Part shown: in pieces, positions 49,260-63,100 of the stretch
Position numbering within the stretch: position 1 is the stretch's first letter
Layout: each line of letters begins with the position of its first letter
NCBI RefSeq assembly: GCF_907164915.1
Contig: NC_061863.1
Coordinates: 9,053,882 to 9,117,881, forward strand
Length of the DNA: 64,000 bases
From: Impatiens glandulifera
Taxonomy: Eukaryota; Streptophyta; Magnoliopsida; Ericales; Balsaminaceae
Direction of reading: 5' to 3'
Notes under the pieces: model-generated
Told to the model about the DNA's origin: nothing
The model's input: only the letters and a program-made list of their open reading frames with translations
The model's database searches: none
Program-made: the position numbers and the translations under genes

Positions 49260-51511
49260 ATGGATCTTCTTGACCAAAGCTCTAACATAACTTCTCAAGC
49301 AATTACTACGAGAAAGAGGAAAACCCGAAGTAGATCCGACGGTTCGAAGACTGTAGCAGATATCCTAGCAAAATGGAGAACACATAACGCTGAAAATATT
49401 TCTTTGGGAATTGGTATTACATCCCCACATGGTAAGATTCCAGCCAAGGGGTCTAAGAAAGGATGTATGAAAGGTAAAGGTGGACCGGAAAATTCAATTT
49501 GTAATTATAGAGGTGTTAGGCAAAGAACATGGGGTAAATGGGTTGCTGAAATTAGGGAGCCAAATAAAGGAAGCAGGCTTTGGTTAGGTACTTTCGCTAC
49601 AGCTCAAGAAGCTGCACTTGCTTATGATACAGCTGCTAAGGCAATGTATGGTCCTCATGCCCGTCTCAACTTCATGCATGAATCTCCTCCCACAACTTCA
49701 GCTTCTGATTCCAATAAACCAACTGCTGAAAACCCAATACCCCTGCCTTTTGATGGGTTCATTGTCCCTCGCGAGAATGAGATGGAACACGAGGAAATGC
49801 TAGACAAGGAAAGGAAGACATCTATAAAATTGCTTCATATTGTATGTCTTCTTTCCTCCTCCCTTTATTACATGATTCTGTTGAGTTTGATGAAACTGAA
49901 AATTAAGTGTTAGAATGTTGAATACTGATTTTTTGTGCTGAATAAGTTTAGTATCTGAAAAATAAATTGTGAAGAAACCAAATGAATATATCTTGATTTT
50001 ATGTACTTGATATGCACTTAATTTTCAGTTTTGTGAAATGCATCCTAATTGATAAGATGGATTATCAAACATCGCCTAACTCTATTTGGCATGTAGATAG
50101 CTTAATCTTTAAATTATTTTCAAAATTTATAACAAAGTTGAAGGGTTATGTTTCCAATTCGGTTATTTGTGTTTAATCTCAAATAAACCATCATCCAGTG
50201 ATACAACTCTCATCTGTCATATCATTCAAATCATCATCCAAAATACTCTTTATTTCTTTTTAAAAAAGTTAATTTTCTATTATATATTTATACCCATAAT
50301 GTTTTTTTTACTTAAATAACCCAATTTTCTATAACTTACATCCAACTACGATATTTGAAAATAACCCAAGTTCGAACAAGGCTATATTTGTCAACTAACT
50401 TACTTCTGCTATTGTCTTTAAAAGGAGATAGGTTCTTCCCAAAATTCTCGACTTCAGAACGAAAATCAGTTGTTGATAACTCCGGAATCTTCTGCTGCGA
50501 GAGCTTTCAATCTGGACTTAAACCCCGAGGATGTGGCATCCCAAGTTGAATTCATGGACGATGCATCAAAAGTCAACTTAGACTTGATGAAAGAAACATC
50601 CAAAGTTGATCTAAACTTGATGGATGAAGAAACCGTATCGCCATTTCCTACTCCCTCCAGTTTTTCAGATGATGTAAATAAAAATATCGTGAAATTCTAT
50701 TTTTTTAAACCTCAAACCCGTCTAATCTATAGCTTTTTCTTTTGTTTATGTTTTTTTTCAGGTTGATAATCCAGGCACTAAGTTAACTCTCGAGATGTTT
50801 TCCTCATCGTCTATTGTTAAGCCCGACATATCAGCTCTCCTTGCCCGTGTTAGTGAAGTGCTTCAAAATGATTCAAACTCTCCCAGTCTTTCATCAGTTA
50901 ACAAAGAGTCAATACTTGTTGAGAAGGCAGTTATCAGAACCGATTACGAAATTCTCCTCAAACTGAGCTCTTTAAGTCACGAAACAATTCTCGAGTACAA
51001 CTACGAAAGTCTCCAGTCTTCCCTTTCCTCAGTACTAAAAGCCAACTATATTTCAGAAACAGTGAGGACTCAACTCACCATCTTCAACAAAAATCTCCCT
51101 TCCATCTTCAAACGGTTCAATAAAGCTACTCGATTCAAGAAAGATATCGAGCAAAGAGACATCGCGATTAAGGACGTCACTTTGAAGCTAGCGCACGATA
51201 AGGAGAATCTCGAGAATCTCAAAATTGGTTTAGATGAACTCCATAGAAAAGATTACGAGCTGAATGAGAAGCTGAGGTGTCTGCAGGTGGAGATCGAAGA
51301 GGTTATGTTGAAGAAGGCGATGGTTACGAGGAGTTCAAATGAATTGGCATCTTCTTGTGAGGCGAAGCTGAAACTGCTCGAGAATTTGAAGAATGATGGG
51401 CCAGTTATTGAGCAGAAATGGAGGAAGGCTGAGAAAGAACTTCATGCTATAGAGATGGAGTTTGGAAGTTTTACTAAAAATATTGAACTTCTATCGGGTG
51501 AGATAAAATAA
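49260..51511 (+). CDS. DREB2-type AP2/ERF factor with coiled-coil C-terminal extension
   Basis: AP2 transcription factor; DREB2 proteins bind DRE (RCCGAC) elements in drought and heat responses (family knowledge). Exons 49260-49841, 50458-50673 and 50762-51511 join in phase 0 with GT-AG borders, giving 515 residues. Seen: basic [12 protein letters not shown] (18-26), DREB2 word [13 protein letters not shown] (66-78), AP2 domain about 83-138 with the DREB-type Val95 and Glu100. Exon 2 has LDLNPE (213-218) and two SKV(N/D)LxLM words, weakly EAR-like. Exon 3 begins with an Ser-rich part and ends (about 386-515) in a Lys/Glu/Leu-rich heptad-like coiled coil I do not recognise. Ordinary DREB2 proteins lack such a tail and usually have one coding exon. 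If intron 1 is retained, translation ends at 49913 in a 217-residue AP2-only protein. The alternative is two adjacent genes. The AP2 part is certain; the fusion is a model. Confidence 0.72.
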
Positions 51512-53222
51512 GGGTATTTTGGTATTTTAACTTTCTTCGAGGGACGACTACATGCTCCATAAGTTAATTAGAAATATAGGAGCTAATAATAGTTTGTTTG
51601 TTGTAATTTTGATTTTTCAGGTTATTTTGATTAGTTTCCTAAAACTTGACTGTGAATGATATAAGTGGAGTTTGGATTAGTTTATGTGACATGATTAAAT
51701 GTTGTGTAATTGTTTGACTGATGTTATGTTTCTTAATATGTCTCATGCAGGTCAAAAGCAGGTTAAATTGAAGAAAAATGACAGTTTGATTTGATTAAAC
51801 ATCATAGGATTATAGTTTTAGATGAGAAAGAATATAAATTTATCCAATTTTGGGTAAGTCATCATAGTTATGTATAGTAAAGACATGAATGTTGTTAAAG
51901 TATTCCATTTTTTTTTTTTAAGTTTTTCTCTTTTAACATAGTTATATCGAACGGAATTTCCTCACAGTACATCGAACTAAAAAACAATTTAAATTTAAAA
52001 TATAAATAATAAAAAAATTTATATATTTATAATTATAAATTATTAAAATATCAAAAACAAAACATTCAATAACAATCATTAATAATAATGAAAAATATTA
52101 ATAAAAAATGAAGTCTTTTTTAATAGATAATAATTATTTAATTAATTTTTTAAGTGTATATATTAATTATTACTAAAGAAGAGATAAAAAATAAATTTAG
52201 TGAAAAAGAAAAAAAAGAGTAATTATTGTATTAAATAAAAAATATTAATTATTTTAATTAACTATCATTAAAAATAAAATTAATTGTATTTTTTCGGTTA
52301 AAGATATATAAATATCATCCCTATCTCGAAATTCGGTCAGCATATTTCCATTTTTTTCTGACTGATCCTTCTCGGTCTAAGAGAAAAAAAAAACATATTA
52401 ATCAGTATCGCTTAATTTAATGTAAGACTAAAAATTTACTAAGTTTCTATAATAATAGTTTTTAAAAATAATTATTTTTTTTATTAAATTTAATATTCAA
52501 ATATTATATATCTTCAAATTATTTTAAAAAAATGTAAAAAATAAAATTGATAGATTTATAAGGATTAAAAGGAATGAGTTAATAAAATTAAAAAATTAAA
52601 AAATATCTACTTAAAATTTTATCATTTCACGAATTTAAAGATGAAATAAACTATTATTATTTTAAATCTATAATTTTAAGATTTTTATAAATTATTTTAA
52701 TTTTATAAGAATAAAGTAAATTTATATTTATAAATTAAAAAAAATTACTTATTGAACTCATATATTTGAATTTATAATTATAATTTTTTTAAAATGAATT
52801 ATATATATAATAACTCTTCTAAAACTTATATGGAGAAGATTGAAAATGGAAGAAGTAATTTCACATTGAAAAGGAATGAAAAAGAGATTTAGGTTTTCTA
52901 ACTGCCATTTGTATTTCTGGCTTTCCCCGCCAATACAGGCAACTTTCTCTCTCAGATCGATCATCTCCATACCCGAATGTCTCTCTCTCGAATTCTGTTC
53001 TATCAATTATCTACATTCTACGCGTATTTCCTTCCTTCCTGTTGCAATTTTCATATCGATTTTCATTTTGATGTATCTATCACCGGAAGATCAAGGAAAA
53101 AGCAAAGATAAACAACTCCTTTGGTAAGATCGGTTTACTTACCGCATTTGAGTATAATGTTGTTTTGATTATGTTGAATTTTGTTGTTTAGATCTTGGAG
53201 TTTATGAATCAAAGAGGAAAAA
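51512..53222. other. Intergenic region and 5' leader of the ArfGAP gene
   Basis: 51512-51900 is the 3' UTR side of the AP2 gene, and 51900-52800 is extremely AT-rich without signals I recognise. From about 52870 the sequence turns CT-rich, and a likely 5' UTR exon ends CCTTTG|GTAAGA at 53123. The next exon begins after TTGTTTAG near 53192, before the ATG at 53223. Confidence 0.45.
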
Positions 53223-56200
53223 ATGTCGAAACTGAAGGAAGAAGAGAGAATTGAAAGAATCATCCGTAATCTTTTGAGGATGCCAGAGAATAAACGATGC
53301 ATTAACTGCAACAGTTTGGTAATATTTGACCTAAAAAAGTTGTTTATATGCATTGTTTTTCCAACTCTTGTCAGTTTAGCTACTTGTAAGAGTTATAAGA
53401 TAAAATCAGAGGGAAAAATATATTCTCTTTATTTTAATGGTTTATATGCCTAACTAGTTAAATTAGGTGATGAAATATTGGTTATTGTCATCTTCGAACA
53501 ATTTGATTAGATTGATTGGATAAGGAATGATGATCCACCTTATTATCGAAGCAAATGAAGTTGATGTTTCTCAGTTAGATTTTTGTACCAGTTGGCATAA
53601 CAGACGAGCAAATGAAATGTTTAATCTTGTGACAAACTGGGTATTTTATATAGAAGAGAAATGTCTTTTTTCAGCTCATGCTATTGATTGTGGATGTGGA
53701 TATTTCAGATAATTGAGTTGATATTGGTGTTTGTGCAGTACAGATGAACAGACAATAAATGATACTGGTCTTTTTCACTTAACAATTAAAATGTTGATAA
53801 GTTTGAACATGTGAAACCACTTCAATCTACTTTGAGCTTGATTGGAGGAGGTATTAGTAAATTTCAGTGTCCTTTTCTGATTTTCTAGTTTTTATGTGAA
53901 TATAAAATGCTGGTCCTTAAACTGCCTGTTAAGGAAGCTCTTTGACATGTGTATGAACCCAAAAATGTAGATTATGACATTTCCAATAACCTGAGTGCCC
54001 TCAATTATCAGGGTTTTACATGACTATAGTTATACAATTGCGATGCTGTGCACGAGTATTTGACAGATTTTTTATGCAATAAGAGACTGACAATGTTTTC
54101 ATTATCCAGGGACCCCAATATGTCTGCACAACTTTCTGGACATTTGTTTGCACAAACTGCAGTGGGATACAGTATGCTCTAGTTCCATTTTCTATTTGAT
54201 ATTCTTTTTCACTTTCATCTATGTAATGTATTGCATGCTCAACTTTGATATTTTTGTCTAGTGTCTAGACACATATTTTTAGTACAAATTAACCATGCTC
54301 TCAACTTATTTAATGTTTTATCGATCAATATTTCAATGTCTGGAACACTAATAACAGTCGGGAATTCATGCACCGAGTGAAATCAGTATCTGTGGCTAAA
54401 TTCAATGCGGAGGAAATTGATGCCCTCCAAGCTGGGGGAAATGAGGTCTGCAACCAATTCAAATGTATTTGGCCTTTTCTCTCCCTTTTCAACTATATTT
54501 CTCTTCCAAATATACTGATCAAGCATTTTTTTTTCCTTATAACTGGAAAATGCACATGTTCATACTAGCGTGCAAGGCAGATTTATTTCAAGGAATGGGA
54601 TCTTCAGCGTTTTCCTCTACCAGATGGCACGTATGTGTTTCATTCACAATGAGCTATTTGGAAACTAGTATTCTGTCACAATCACATTGAAAAATAGCCA
54701 AAGTTAAAATTGGAAGTGATATTTTTTTTTTTTGGTATATACGATTTTCTTTTTTTATCATGATAAGATTTTTTTTTGGATCATAATCCAGATTATAGAA
54801 TATTTGTTGTTGTTTCGTTTGGTATACAAATTATTATCTTGATCATGATCCAAAGTGTATTTTTTTGCAAACATAAAAAATGTGGATTTTTCAGATCATG
54901 ATCAACATGAAAAAAACTTGGTACAGCCCAATGTTTCTTGAGAAACCTCACAAAATGATTGTGACTTTATTTCCTTAAATTTGTCTTTCAATCAGCCAAA
55001 ACAGAATCCGGGATTTTATCAAGCAAGTTTATGTGGATAGAAAGTTTACTGGTGAGCGGATTATGGGGAGGCAAATGCTAAAAGAGGTAAGCATGCATTA
55101 ATATTTGTCCACGATACAACATTTTAAAGAGAGATCCCGTATTTCACCATATTCATATTTCTATGCCTTCTCGGGATTTATGTACTGCAGAATATCATGG
55201 AGGAACTATCAGGGTGGCCTTATAATGAAAAACCTGGTAGAAGGGAGAGGTTTGGAGACAGAAGTGATGTTTGCTACCTTGACCAAGGAAGAAATCATTA
55301 TGAAAATGTTCCACGTGTAAGACCTAATGTGCTTAGGACCCACTCTTGTAACTTTGAGATAGTAGATGATAGGGTTCGAGATGACAAGAGATCTGAAATC
55401 CGTAGGATCTCTAATTTGGAGTCCACTAAGAATAGTATAGGAAGCAAATCAATAGGTTCTCAAACAAACAGGAAAAAATCCAATCCTTCAATAGTAGTGC
55501 GCCCTTTCAAAGATGTTCTAGGGGAAACATATGAACCTCGTAGGTTGGTCAAGCCGGATGATAGTATCTCATCCAAAGGCCAGGTGAGAACAAGTTACCC
55601 AACTACTCTGTTATGACTATTACAATTATTCTTCCATATGAGTAAACTGTTTTAAACCATGTTATAATTGCAGACAAGGGTAACGTCAAGTAGTTGTTCT
55701 GGATCAGTTGGTGGGAAGCAATCTCCACAAATGATAGTTAACTTGATGGATTTTGGTTTTGAACCAGAAACTGTTGGTCCACAAACACAAGAAGAAACTA
55801 AATCAAGTGACGCTGACAATGGAGCATCCGGTTCAAGTAATTTTGAATCCCTATTGTTTGCATTCTCCGATCCTCTTACTCCTGCAGATACAACATATGC
55901 TTTACATAATGCTTGTGATGATACTGCTACTACTTCTAACGCAACCAACATCACTGCCACCAAGTCTATGCCCTGTTTCCAGGTCTGAGCATTGACATTT
56001 GCATTAGGTGCCCCTATTTCTTTTTTTTAGATGAGAAGTATGAATATTCTCCATTGTCAAAAAGAGTATAAAACTCTATTGATACTCATTCATTAATTTC
56101 ATCTTTCAGCTAGGTCACCCTATTTATAACAATAGGGTGCCTGCCACCTATTAAAACAACTAACAACCCCTAACAACTTGGGAGGATTAATACTAACTAA

Positions 56201-58688
56201 TATAATAAAATTCAGGGCCTCTTCACTATTTAGAGACCTAACTAATAACCCTAACCCTACTATAACTTACAGATTTATGTCCTATGAATGGGTCCTTTGT
56301 TTATGGATTTCTAATTTAAAATGGATATTTTAGAATGGGGTAAGTGAGTAAACAACTTACTAGGTTTTCATTTTAAGCATGCAAATCAGGCAAATTTGCT
56401 AAGATAATCTTTGCAGATCAGTTAAGCAAGATATATATCAGTTATTTTTCTTTTTCTGAATATTTTGAGATTTTTCTCTCGCACCCAAAGCTCAAGCTTT
56501 ACTATTTCCATCTACTGACGGGCTATCTCTGAAATCACCCAGAGTGCGAATTGGGTTTCACCAGATCTTCCAGCCAAATCAAATACCATTTCCCGCCAAG
56601 AACTCCCAGAGGTAATCTTCTAAAACAGATCTGTGTCATGTTTGATGAACTAGTTTCGTAAGTTTTTGTTCTGGATATTTATCTTTGCAGGACCTTTTTT
56701 CTTCAAGCTATAACTGGCAAGGAGTGAACACACATAATAATTATACAATGGTATGATACACTCTCAAATGACTAATCAAATGGTTTCTAACCTGACGTGA
56801 CATATCCAAACTGATATTTATATTTATTTTAAGCATGTAGCAACTTCTTCCAATTCAACCGAATCAAGAAATCCCTTTGACCTAGATGATGACGACATAT
56901 TAGCCTATAATTCAATGGTATGTAAAATTCTCATTTCATTGTGATGAAGTGGTTATTTTTTATGCACCCATACAAAAATTTCTAAAGTCTTTGGAAACCG
57001 GATAAGAGAATTTTTTTTTGGGTGAAACTATGAGAAATTTTCATCATAAGGCCATGCTCAGTGAGGTACTTAAGTTTAAATATCTAAGACATCTGTGTTT
57101 CTGAATTTGTGCTTAAAGAAAAAGATGCCCCGAAAACTTTTTCAGTTTTAACTATAATAAGAACTTGCACAATAAAACCAAGTATAGCTCAAGTGATAAG
57201 AGTTTTGAACTTAAGAGGTTCTATTTGTACTACAAGCACCTTGATTGAAATGCCAAAAAACCTTGGTCTAAAAACAAAAAGCTTGCACAATAACATTATC
57301 CACGAATTAACTGAAGTGAAAATTTATCAAACTTGGCTGTGATATACTCCTGGCGTATCTGAGGCTTGAAATTTGTTTTAAATGAGGTTAAAGTCTCAAA
57401 TATCAGTAATTCAATATTCAATTATAAGATTCCTGTATCTAAAGTTGCAATGGGTGCAGCACACTTCGGCGCCAACATCCTCCCAGTTTATGCAACACCA
57501 ATACTATTCGGCTCCACAGTTGTCTTATTCAGAAATGCAATCATCTTCAGGCAAAAATCTAATATAATCTTTTAGTTTCATTAAACTCTCAGCTTTATAT
57601 CATTTGGTTGATGGGATTGAATGTATAATCATCTGATTCTGTGTTGTTGTACTTCCAGTAACAGTTAATGAGCAACAATCACCCAGTGGCACTATGTTTT
57701 CGAGGTAAGACAATTCCTTGTTTGGAAAATCTTCCTTATTAATGATTCTTCTTCCTCTCTCTTTGTATAAAAATGTGTGACTTGGTGATCATAGTTTCAT
57801 TTTGCATATGAATTGATAAAAGAATAAGATCACAAGTTGGATTTTAGGTTGGATCAAAGAAATCTCCATGCATTCAATGGATCTTCATTCTAAACGAAAA
57901 TGAGCTGTCAAAATATTCATATCAAATTTTCCTTGATTTGATCACACCCGGACCATTTAGGGAAAAAGAAAAAACAGTTGACTTAGAATGTGGCGGGGAT
58001 GGTATTTTCATGATCCGTCCCATGTCCACTTGATTAGATATAATCACGTCATCTTAACTTGTATATTTATGACGTCACCAGTATTTTATTTTATATTTTT
58101 TTTAAGTGCTAAAGTTTATATTAATAGAGTTATTGAAAATATGACTTGTGGTTACATAGACAATGTGTTGAATTTCTTTTGTTACTCTATATATTTGAAT
58201 AGTTTGTTAGTGTTACCAATATTACTATTTATACGTATATTTGTAGTTAGAATAATAAATTTAACAAGTTTAAATTTATTTCTGATTGTTTCTTTATTAT
58301 ATCAATATTTAATTTAATAAATTATTTAGATTATAAATAAATTTAGTTAATAGATAAATAGTATTATTTGTAATGAGTTTAGTATAACCAGCGCGGGCAC
58401 CCTGAATCCGATGATTGTGGGAATGATTCAGATAAGAAATCTCCCAAGGGAATGGGGTGGGTCACCATTTATTATTTTAGTGAACAAATTGAGACTTTTA
58501 TACAGAATTTAGAGGCTTATTTGAACTTTTTTTCATAAAATTTTACTCCCACATATTCTATTTGTGGCAGTGGTGGTGAAGCTGCTTTTGGTTCTTGGAA
58601 CTTAACTCAACCATTCGCCGGGGACTACCAACTGAGTTCAGCTAATCCGACTTCATATTCATCAACAAAAGGAAACCCATTCACGTAA
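53223..58688 (+). CDS. AGD14: AGD14/NIG-like ArfGAP-domain protein
   Basis: ArfGAP zinc-finger protein. Coding exons: 53223-53318, 54110-54171, 54358-54445, 54569-54630, 55005-55086, 55191-55583, 55674-55982, 56543-56611, 56691-56750, 56834-56917, 57445-57550, 57659-57704, 58571-58688. They join in phase to 524 residues. The zinc finger is C26-x2-C29-x16-C46-x2-C49, with the catalytic arginine in GIHRE (R54), then RVKSVSVAKF and LQAGGNE. The rest is low-complexity with FEIVDDR, LMDFGFEP, RQELPE, a DLFSSSYNW motif, RNPFDLDDDD, a Q-rich exon and a final NPFT. This layout fits AGD14/NIG; it is somewhat shorter than Arabidopsis members (about 600-650). Exon 12 ends TCAG|GCAAAA, implying a GC-AG intron. 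Exons 8-13 rest on family resemblance and phase, so borders there are less sure. Confidence 0.87.
56031..56217. repeat. Possible solo LTR fragment in ArfGAP intron
   Basis: Begins TGAGAAGTATGAATATTC and ends AAAATTCA, containing GAGTATAAAACTCTATTG and CCTATTTATAACAATAGGG. Its makeup resembles the antisense copia LTR at 43170, but it is a different sequence. No target duplication was confirmed. Confidence 0.25.
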
Positions 58689-60150
58689 AGGCAAGAAATT
58701 GACTTTTCTTTTCAGCCTATGAAGATATAATGTACAAAACCAAACCAATCAATCAAGTCCTTGTTTACTACCTGGTTTGATGAAAGATCAAATGATACCA
58801 ACCATTTCAGTCCATTCTTAGGGATTCTTTGTTTAAATTTTTGTTACCATATTTAAACCAATGGTCACTGAAAAAATATTAGAATTGTAGTTCTTTGCAA
58901 AACTGTATATTTTTCATTTTCCTTTTTATTCTTTGTGTTGAATCGGGCAGGAGTGGAAAACATATGCACAACTGGACACCATGCCACATTGTTTGTATTG
59001 TTCATGGGTACTAATTCATTTCTCTTGTCATGCCCCTGGTTCGGAGTGAAAAATACACTCCCTTACTGTGTTGTTGACGGGTAATGGAGTGTTAAGTGAT
59101 CTTCCTCCGGTTAATTAGACCTTCACTCGTGTGTTGTGTCCGAGAATGGAAAAAAGCCCTAGTTGGTACAAGACCATACTGGGCATGAGAATGGAAAAAT
59201 ATACATGTCAAGCACAATTAACACCACACTAACTTTGTCCTTCAGATAATAAACACTAGTCTAAAAAAATTAATTAAACCACACTAACTATGTAGTTTGA
59301 TGGTCTATGCCCAACATTGACCATGTCTAACCAAGCCTAATATTGAAAATGTATGCCCAACACAATACAAGACTATAGGGACCGTATTGTTGACTACCCG
59401 GGTTTGAACCAGTTTCGATTTGGCATGTGCCACACTGGATTGGACGTAGGTTCAAGACATATGTAAGACCACGATGACCATGTTTTTAACCTGTCATGAG
59501 TCATTAATCGGAGTATATGTGTAGATGGAGATATGAAGAGATTGAAACAAAATTAGAAATGTAATTCTACTAAGTGAAAAATGGAATTTGGATGAAAGGA
59601 AATATAGGAACCCCCCTTAATCTTGGATAGCTTGGTGACAACAGGCTTGGATTAAGGGGCTTACTACTATCTTGAGGTCTCAGTTTCGAATTCTCAATAA
59701 AAACAACATATTGAAGTGGGAGGTCATAACTGACTTTGATTTGTTGTCTCCAGGGATTGGTCGAGGTGCGCAAAAAGCTGACCCGAACACCCTGGTTACA
59801 AAAAAAAACAAAATCTATAGGAACCCCCAATTTCAACAAACTTGCCTCAATACAGGAACCTCAAACTCGGGTGGAAGATCTCAAACATCATGGAAATATC
59901 CCTTGATGAGTGATCACCTTCAAAAAATTTATAGCTAATCTATTAGAGTTAGTGTATGTCTGGTCAAGTGTGATTCTAATCTTCAATTGAGAAGTCAAGT
60001 ATACACACCAACAGTTTATTGTTTGTGAAAGAAGGAAGCTATATGACGGATTCACAGCTTTTGAGCGTATCAACTAGCTTTCTTGGTATCTTCTTTCTCT
60101 TCTTCATGATCTTTGTTATAGTAGTTCTTTATATATTACAGTTAACAGTC
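58689..60150. other. Convergent intergenic region
   Basis: Between the stop codons of the ArfGAP gene (+) and the potassium channel gene (-). It holds both 3' UTRs. No other gene, tRNA or clear repeat is recognised; short ORFs here lack domains. Confidence 0.5.
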
Positions 60151-63100
60151 TTAGAGGATAAACAAATTGTCATCCTCCCTTACAACTCTCAAGTCTTCCA
60201 CTTGTGAACCATCTGCCATGAGGATTCTTGATCCTCTTTTTCCGAACTTCTTTTCTGCGAATCAAATAAAAAAAAACTGTAAAAATCGTATCTGTCTAGT
60301 TGGTTAATCTTATAAGCTAAATAAGAGCAACATCAATGGCTTTATATACCTGCTATATTAAGGAGTTCATCAATTGAACCTGGAAGATAAATTAGTTTTC
60401 CTCTCTTTATTATTCCTTCAGTTTTCTTGTCATTTGGATGATGACCGTGTATTACAACCCTTAGGAGATGTGAGTTTGATCCTGCAAAAATTGTCCGAAT
60501 GTAAATAATAAAAGGTGGAATGTCTGAACTATAAAAAAACATGACGGTTGATCTTTGAAAGGAGATTGAAGAATGTGCAATTTCTAGATGTGGAATATGG
60601 AAACTTCACTCAGGATTTGTTACTTTGCATGAAATGGGATATGGACACTTAAAAAATGTTTGTTTGACTAGTTTTGTTGTATGCGTTTAGTTTGTAGTGT
60701 TATTTCGCTTTATTTGAGAAATGTAATTAGTTCTTTGTTCACAACATTTATTTATAATAGAAAGGTTAATCCTTCTCTAAAAAAAAAATGATTGATCTTG
60801 TACTGACTAACCTTGAGGGTTGGCATCTGGTCCTACATGATGATCTTCAACTGGTGAAGTGGTCTGCATAAGAACAAATATTCATTTGAGGTTATAAACT
60901 ATTTACTTTGCATCTTCTACTCAAAGCTTTGATATTTGTTTTTCGAGACCAGGGTTTATTTCAGAAGTTAGCACAACATTCTACCGCCACAACATCTGAG
61001 GTTCAAGACTCTTACCAGTTGAGAAACCCTAAGTGAGTAAAAATAAACCAAATATTTTTTTCTGAACGAAAATTGAATATTACCCTGAGAGGTACATCCA
61101 GGCCTAGAGAAGATGGAATTTACCTCTTCATTGGTATCACCTATAACCATTTTTATTAATGGTATTTCGTCTTTCATATCTTGGGGCATGGCTCTCAAAT
61201 ACTGTGGAATAGTAAAAAAAAGTAAAATCAGAGATATGAATGCATGTAAAATCTCTGTAATGGCCTGCTATTATTTACTAATATATCCCTACTAAGAATA
61301 TGTTTGAGACCCTTACCTGTTTAAAGTTCGAGACAGCTATCTTTTTATCACTGTTGTTCTGTAGGATATCCCTGAAATGGTGATGGCTAAAACGAATCAC
61401 CTGAGAAAGCCTCTTAGTTCTCACAGTAAAAGGCTGAGGGATATTGAACATAACTCCTATTTCTCCCGCCATATCTGCAGCTCCTAGCTTTGAAATGAAC
61501 TGCAAAAATCAAACACGATAGATCATCCATTTGGTAACCGCCAATGAATTTCTGAATACATATTCTTGTACATATAACTTCTTTTTTATTATTTTCTCGA
61601 ATCTGATTTGAAGCATCAAAGAAGGAAAAAATCACCTGATCCATTCCATTCTTTTGTGTCAGCACATCCTGCACATCAAAACAATTAAGCTTCCAATTTT
61701 TTCAATTGTTCTTATAATTCTATTAGATATTATTGTTATTACCACTGCTCCTGATACTATGATATAGAAATCTGTAGGTATCTCGTTTTGTAAAATGATA
61801 TCAACCTTAGGTGGGAAGTATTCAGCTTTTATCTCTGATACCTGTTAAAAAGTAAATTATGAGCCATTTACAATTTTCAGCAGGGTTATTAAATGAAAAA
61901 GACCATTTTAATTTTAAATACCATTTGTATGATAAGATCTTCAGAGACTCCTTTGAACAGGTAAGAATTTTCCACAGTTGTCTGAAATAAATGTTGAGAA
62001 ATACTTGATCTAATAGCCTTTGGTAATTCTTCAAGCACTTGTTCTTGTTGGAGCTCGGTTGTCTTAAATTTCAGTTGCATATGAGCCAAAATCTGCTGTT
62101 TCAAAACGTCTGGAAGATGGTTCTTGCTTGCATACCTCAAAAGCTCATTAATTGAATCCCTCTATATAAAAACCAGCAAGCAATCCATCCATGTTTGAGT
62201 TTATAATTGAATCCCTCTATAAATTTCTGTTATTGTTTGTCTCTAACTAACCCATTTGGAAACACCGGATCTAGATAATAAACCGTCAACAGATTTTTGA
62301 ATATATTATGTTTTCAAATGTGAACTCATTTGGATCCACATCTAGATATGTTATTTTATGTACTAGGGTTTTGATATTAATCGGTTGGGCTGGTTAACCT
62401 AGTTAGTTAGGTATTATTAGTATAAATAGAGTAGTTAGCTAACATAACCATTTAGAAACATTTTTCCCAAAAAAAAACCATTTAGAAACACTTTTTGGAG
62501 CTGGATCTGAGTCTAGATGAAAACAGTCGATAAATTTTCTTGGAAACCTTATTATTGTCAAGTATCTCGTCTAAATGTTGATCTCGTTTAACTCAGATCA
62601 ATCTCCAAAAAGTGTTTTTAAATAGGCCACAAGTTAGATACTTAATTCTAGTTTCTCATCTATAATATCTTTGTTATTTTTTTTTTTTTTTGTGTAATAT
62701 TATAATTGACATTGAAATTCTAATTCCAATTTAATAAGAATTAGAATTGAATTACCTATAAAATTGCAATTCAATTCCAATTCCTATGTTTGAATTAAAA
62801 TATAATCAAAGTAATTTGAATATATATAATCTATATTATTAAAACAATTGAATTATACCCCATTCCAAGTCTAATTCTAATTCCAATTTCATGGTTACCA
62901 GACACACCCTTAGGGTTAAGTATTTGATAGAAAATAAGTGTTTTCAAATAAATTTATTGACGGTTTTATCTAGACTCAGACCCCAAAAATGTTTCAAATA
63001 TCTAAAGGACAGCTATGGAATACGTGTGTTTGCTTACTTACCATGAGGAAAGTTTTCACTGCACTATGGACAATGAGATTGGTCATATTACCAATCAAAT

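Noticed and set aside
60968..61100. Extra micro-exon in the potassium channel gene (after 61124)
   Set aside because: A possible 29-base exon was considered, but exon 61124-61201 joins exon 60812-60863 directly in phase, so it is not needed.
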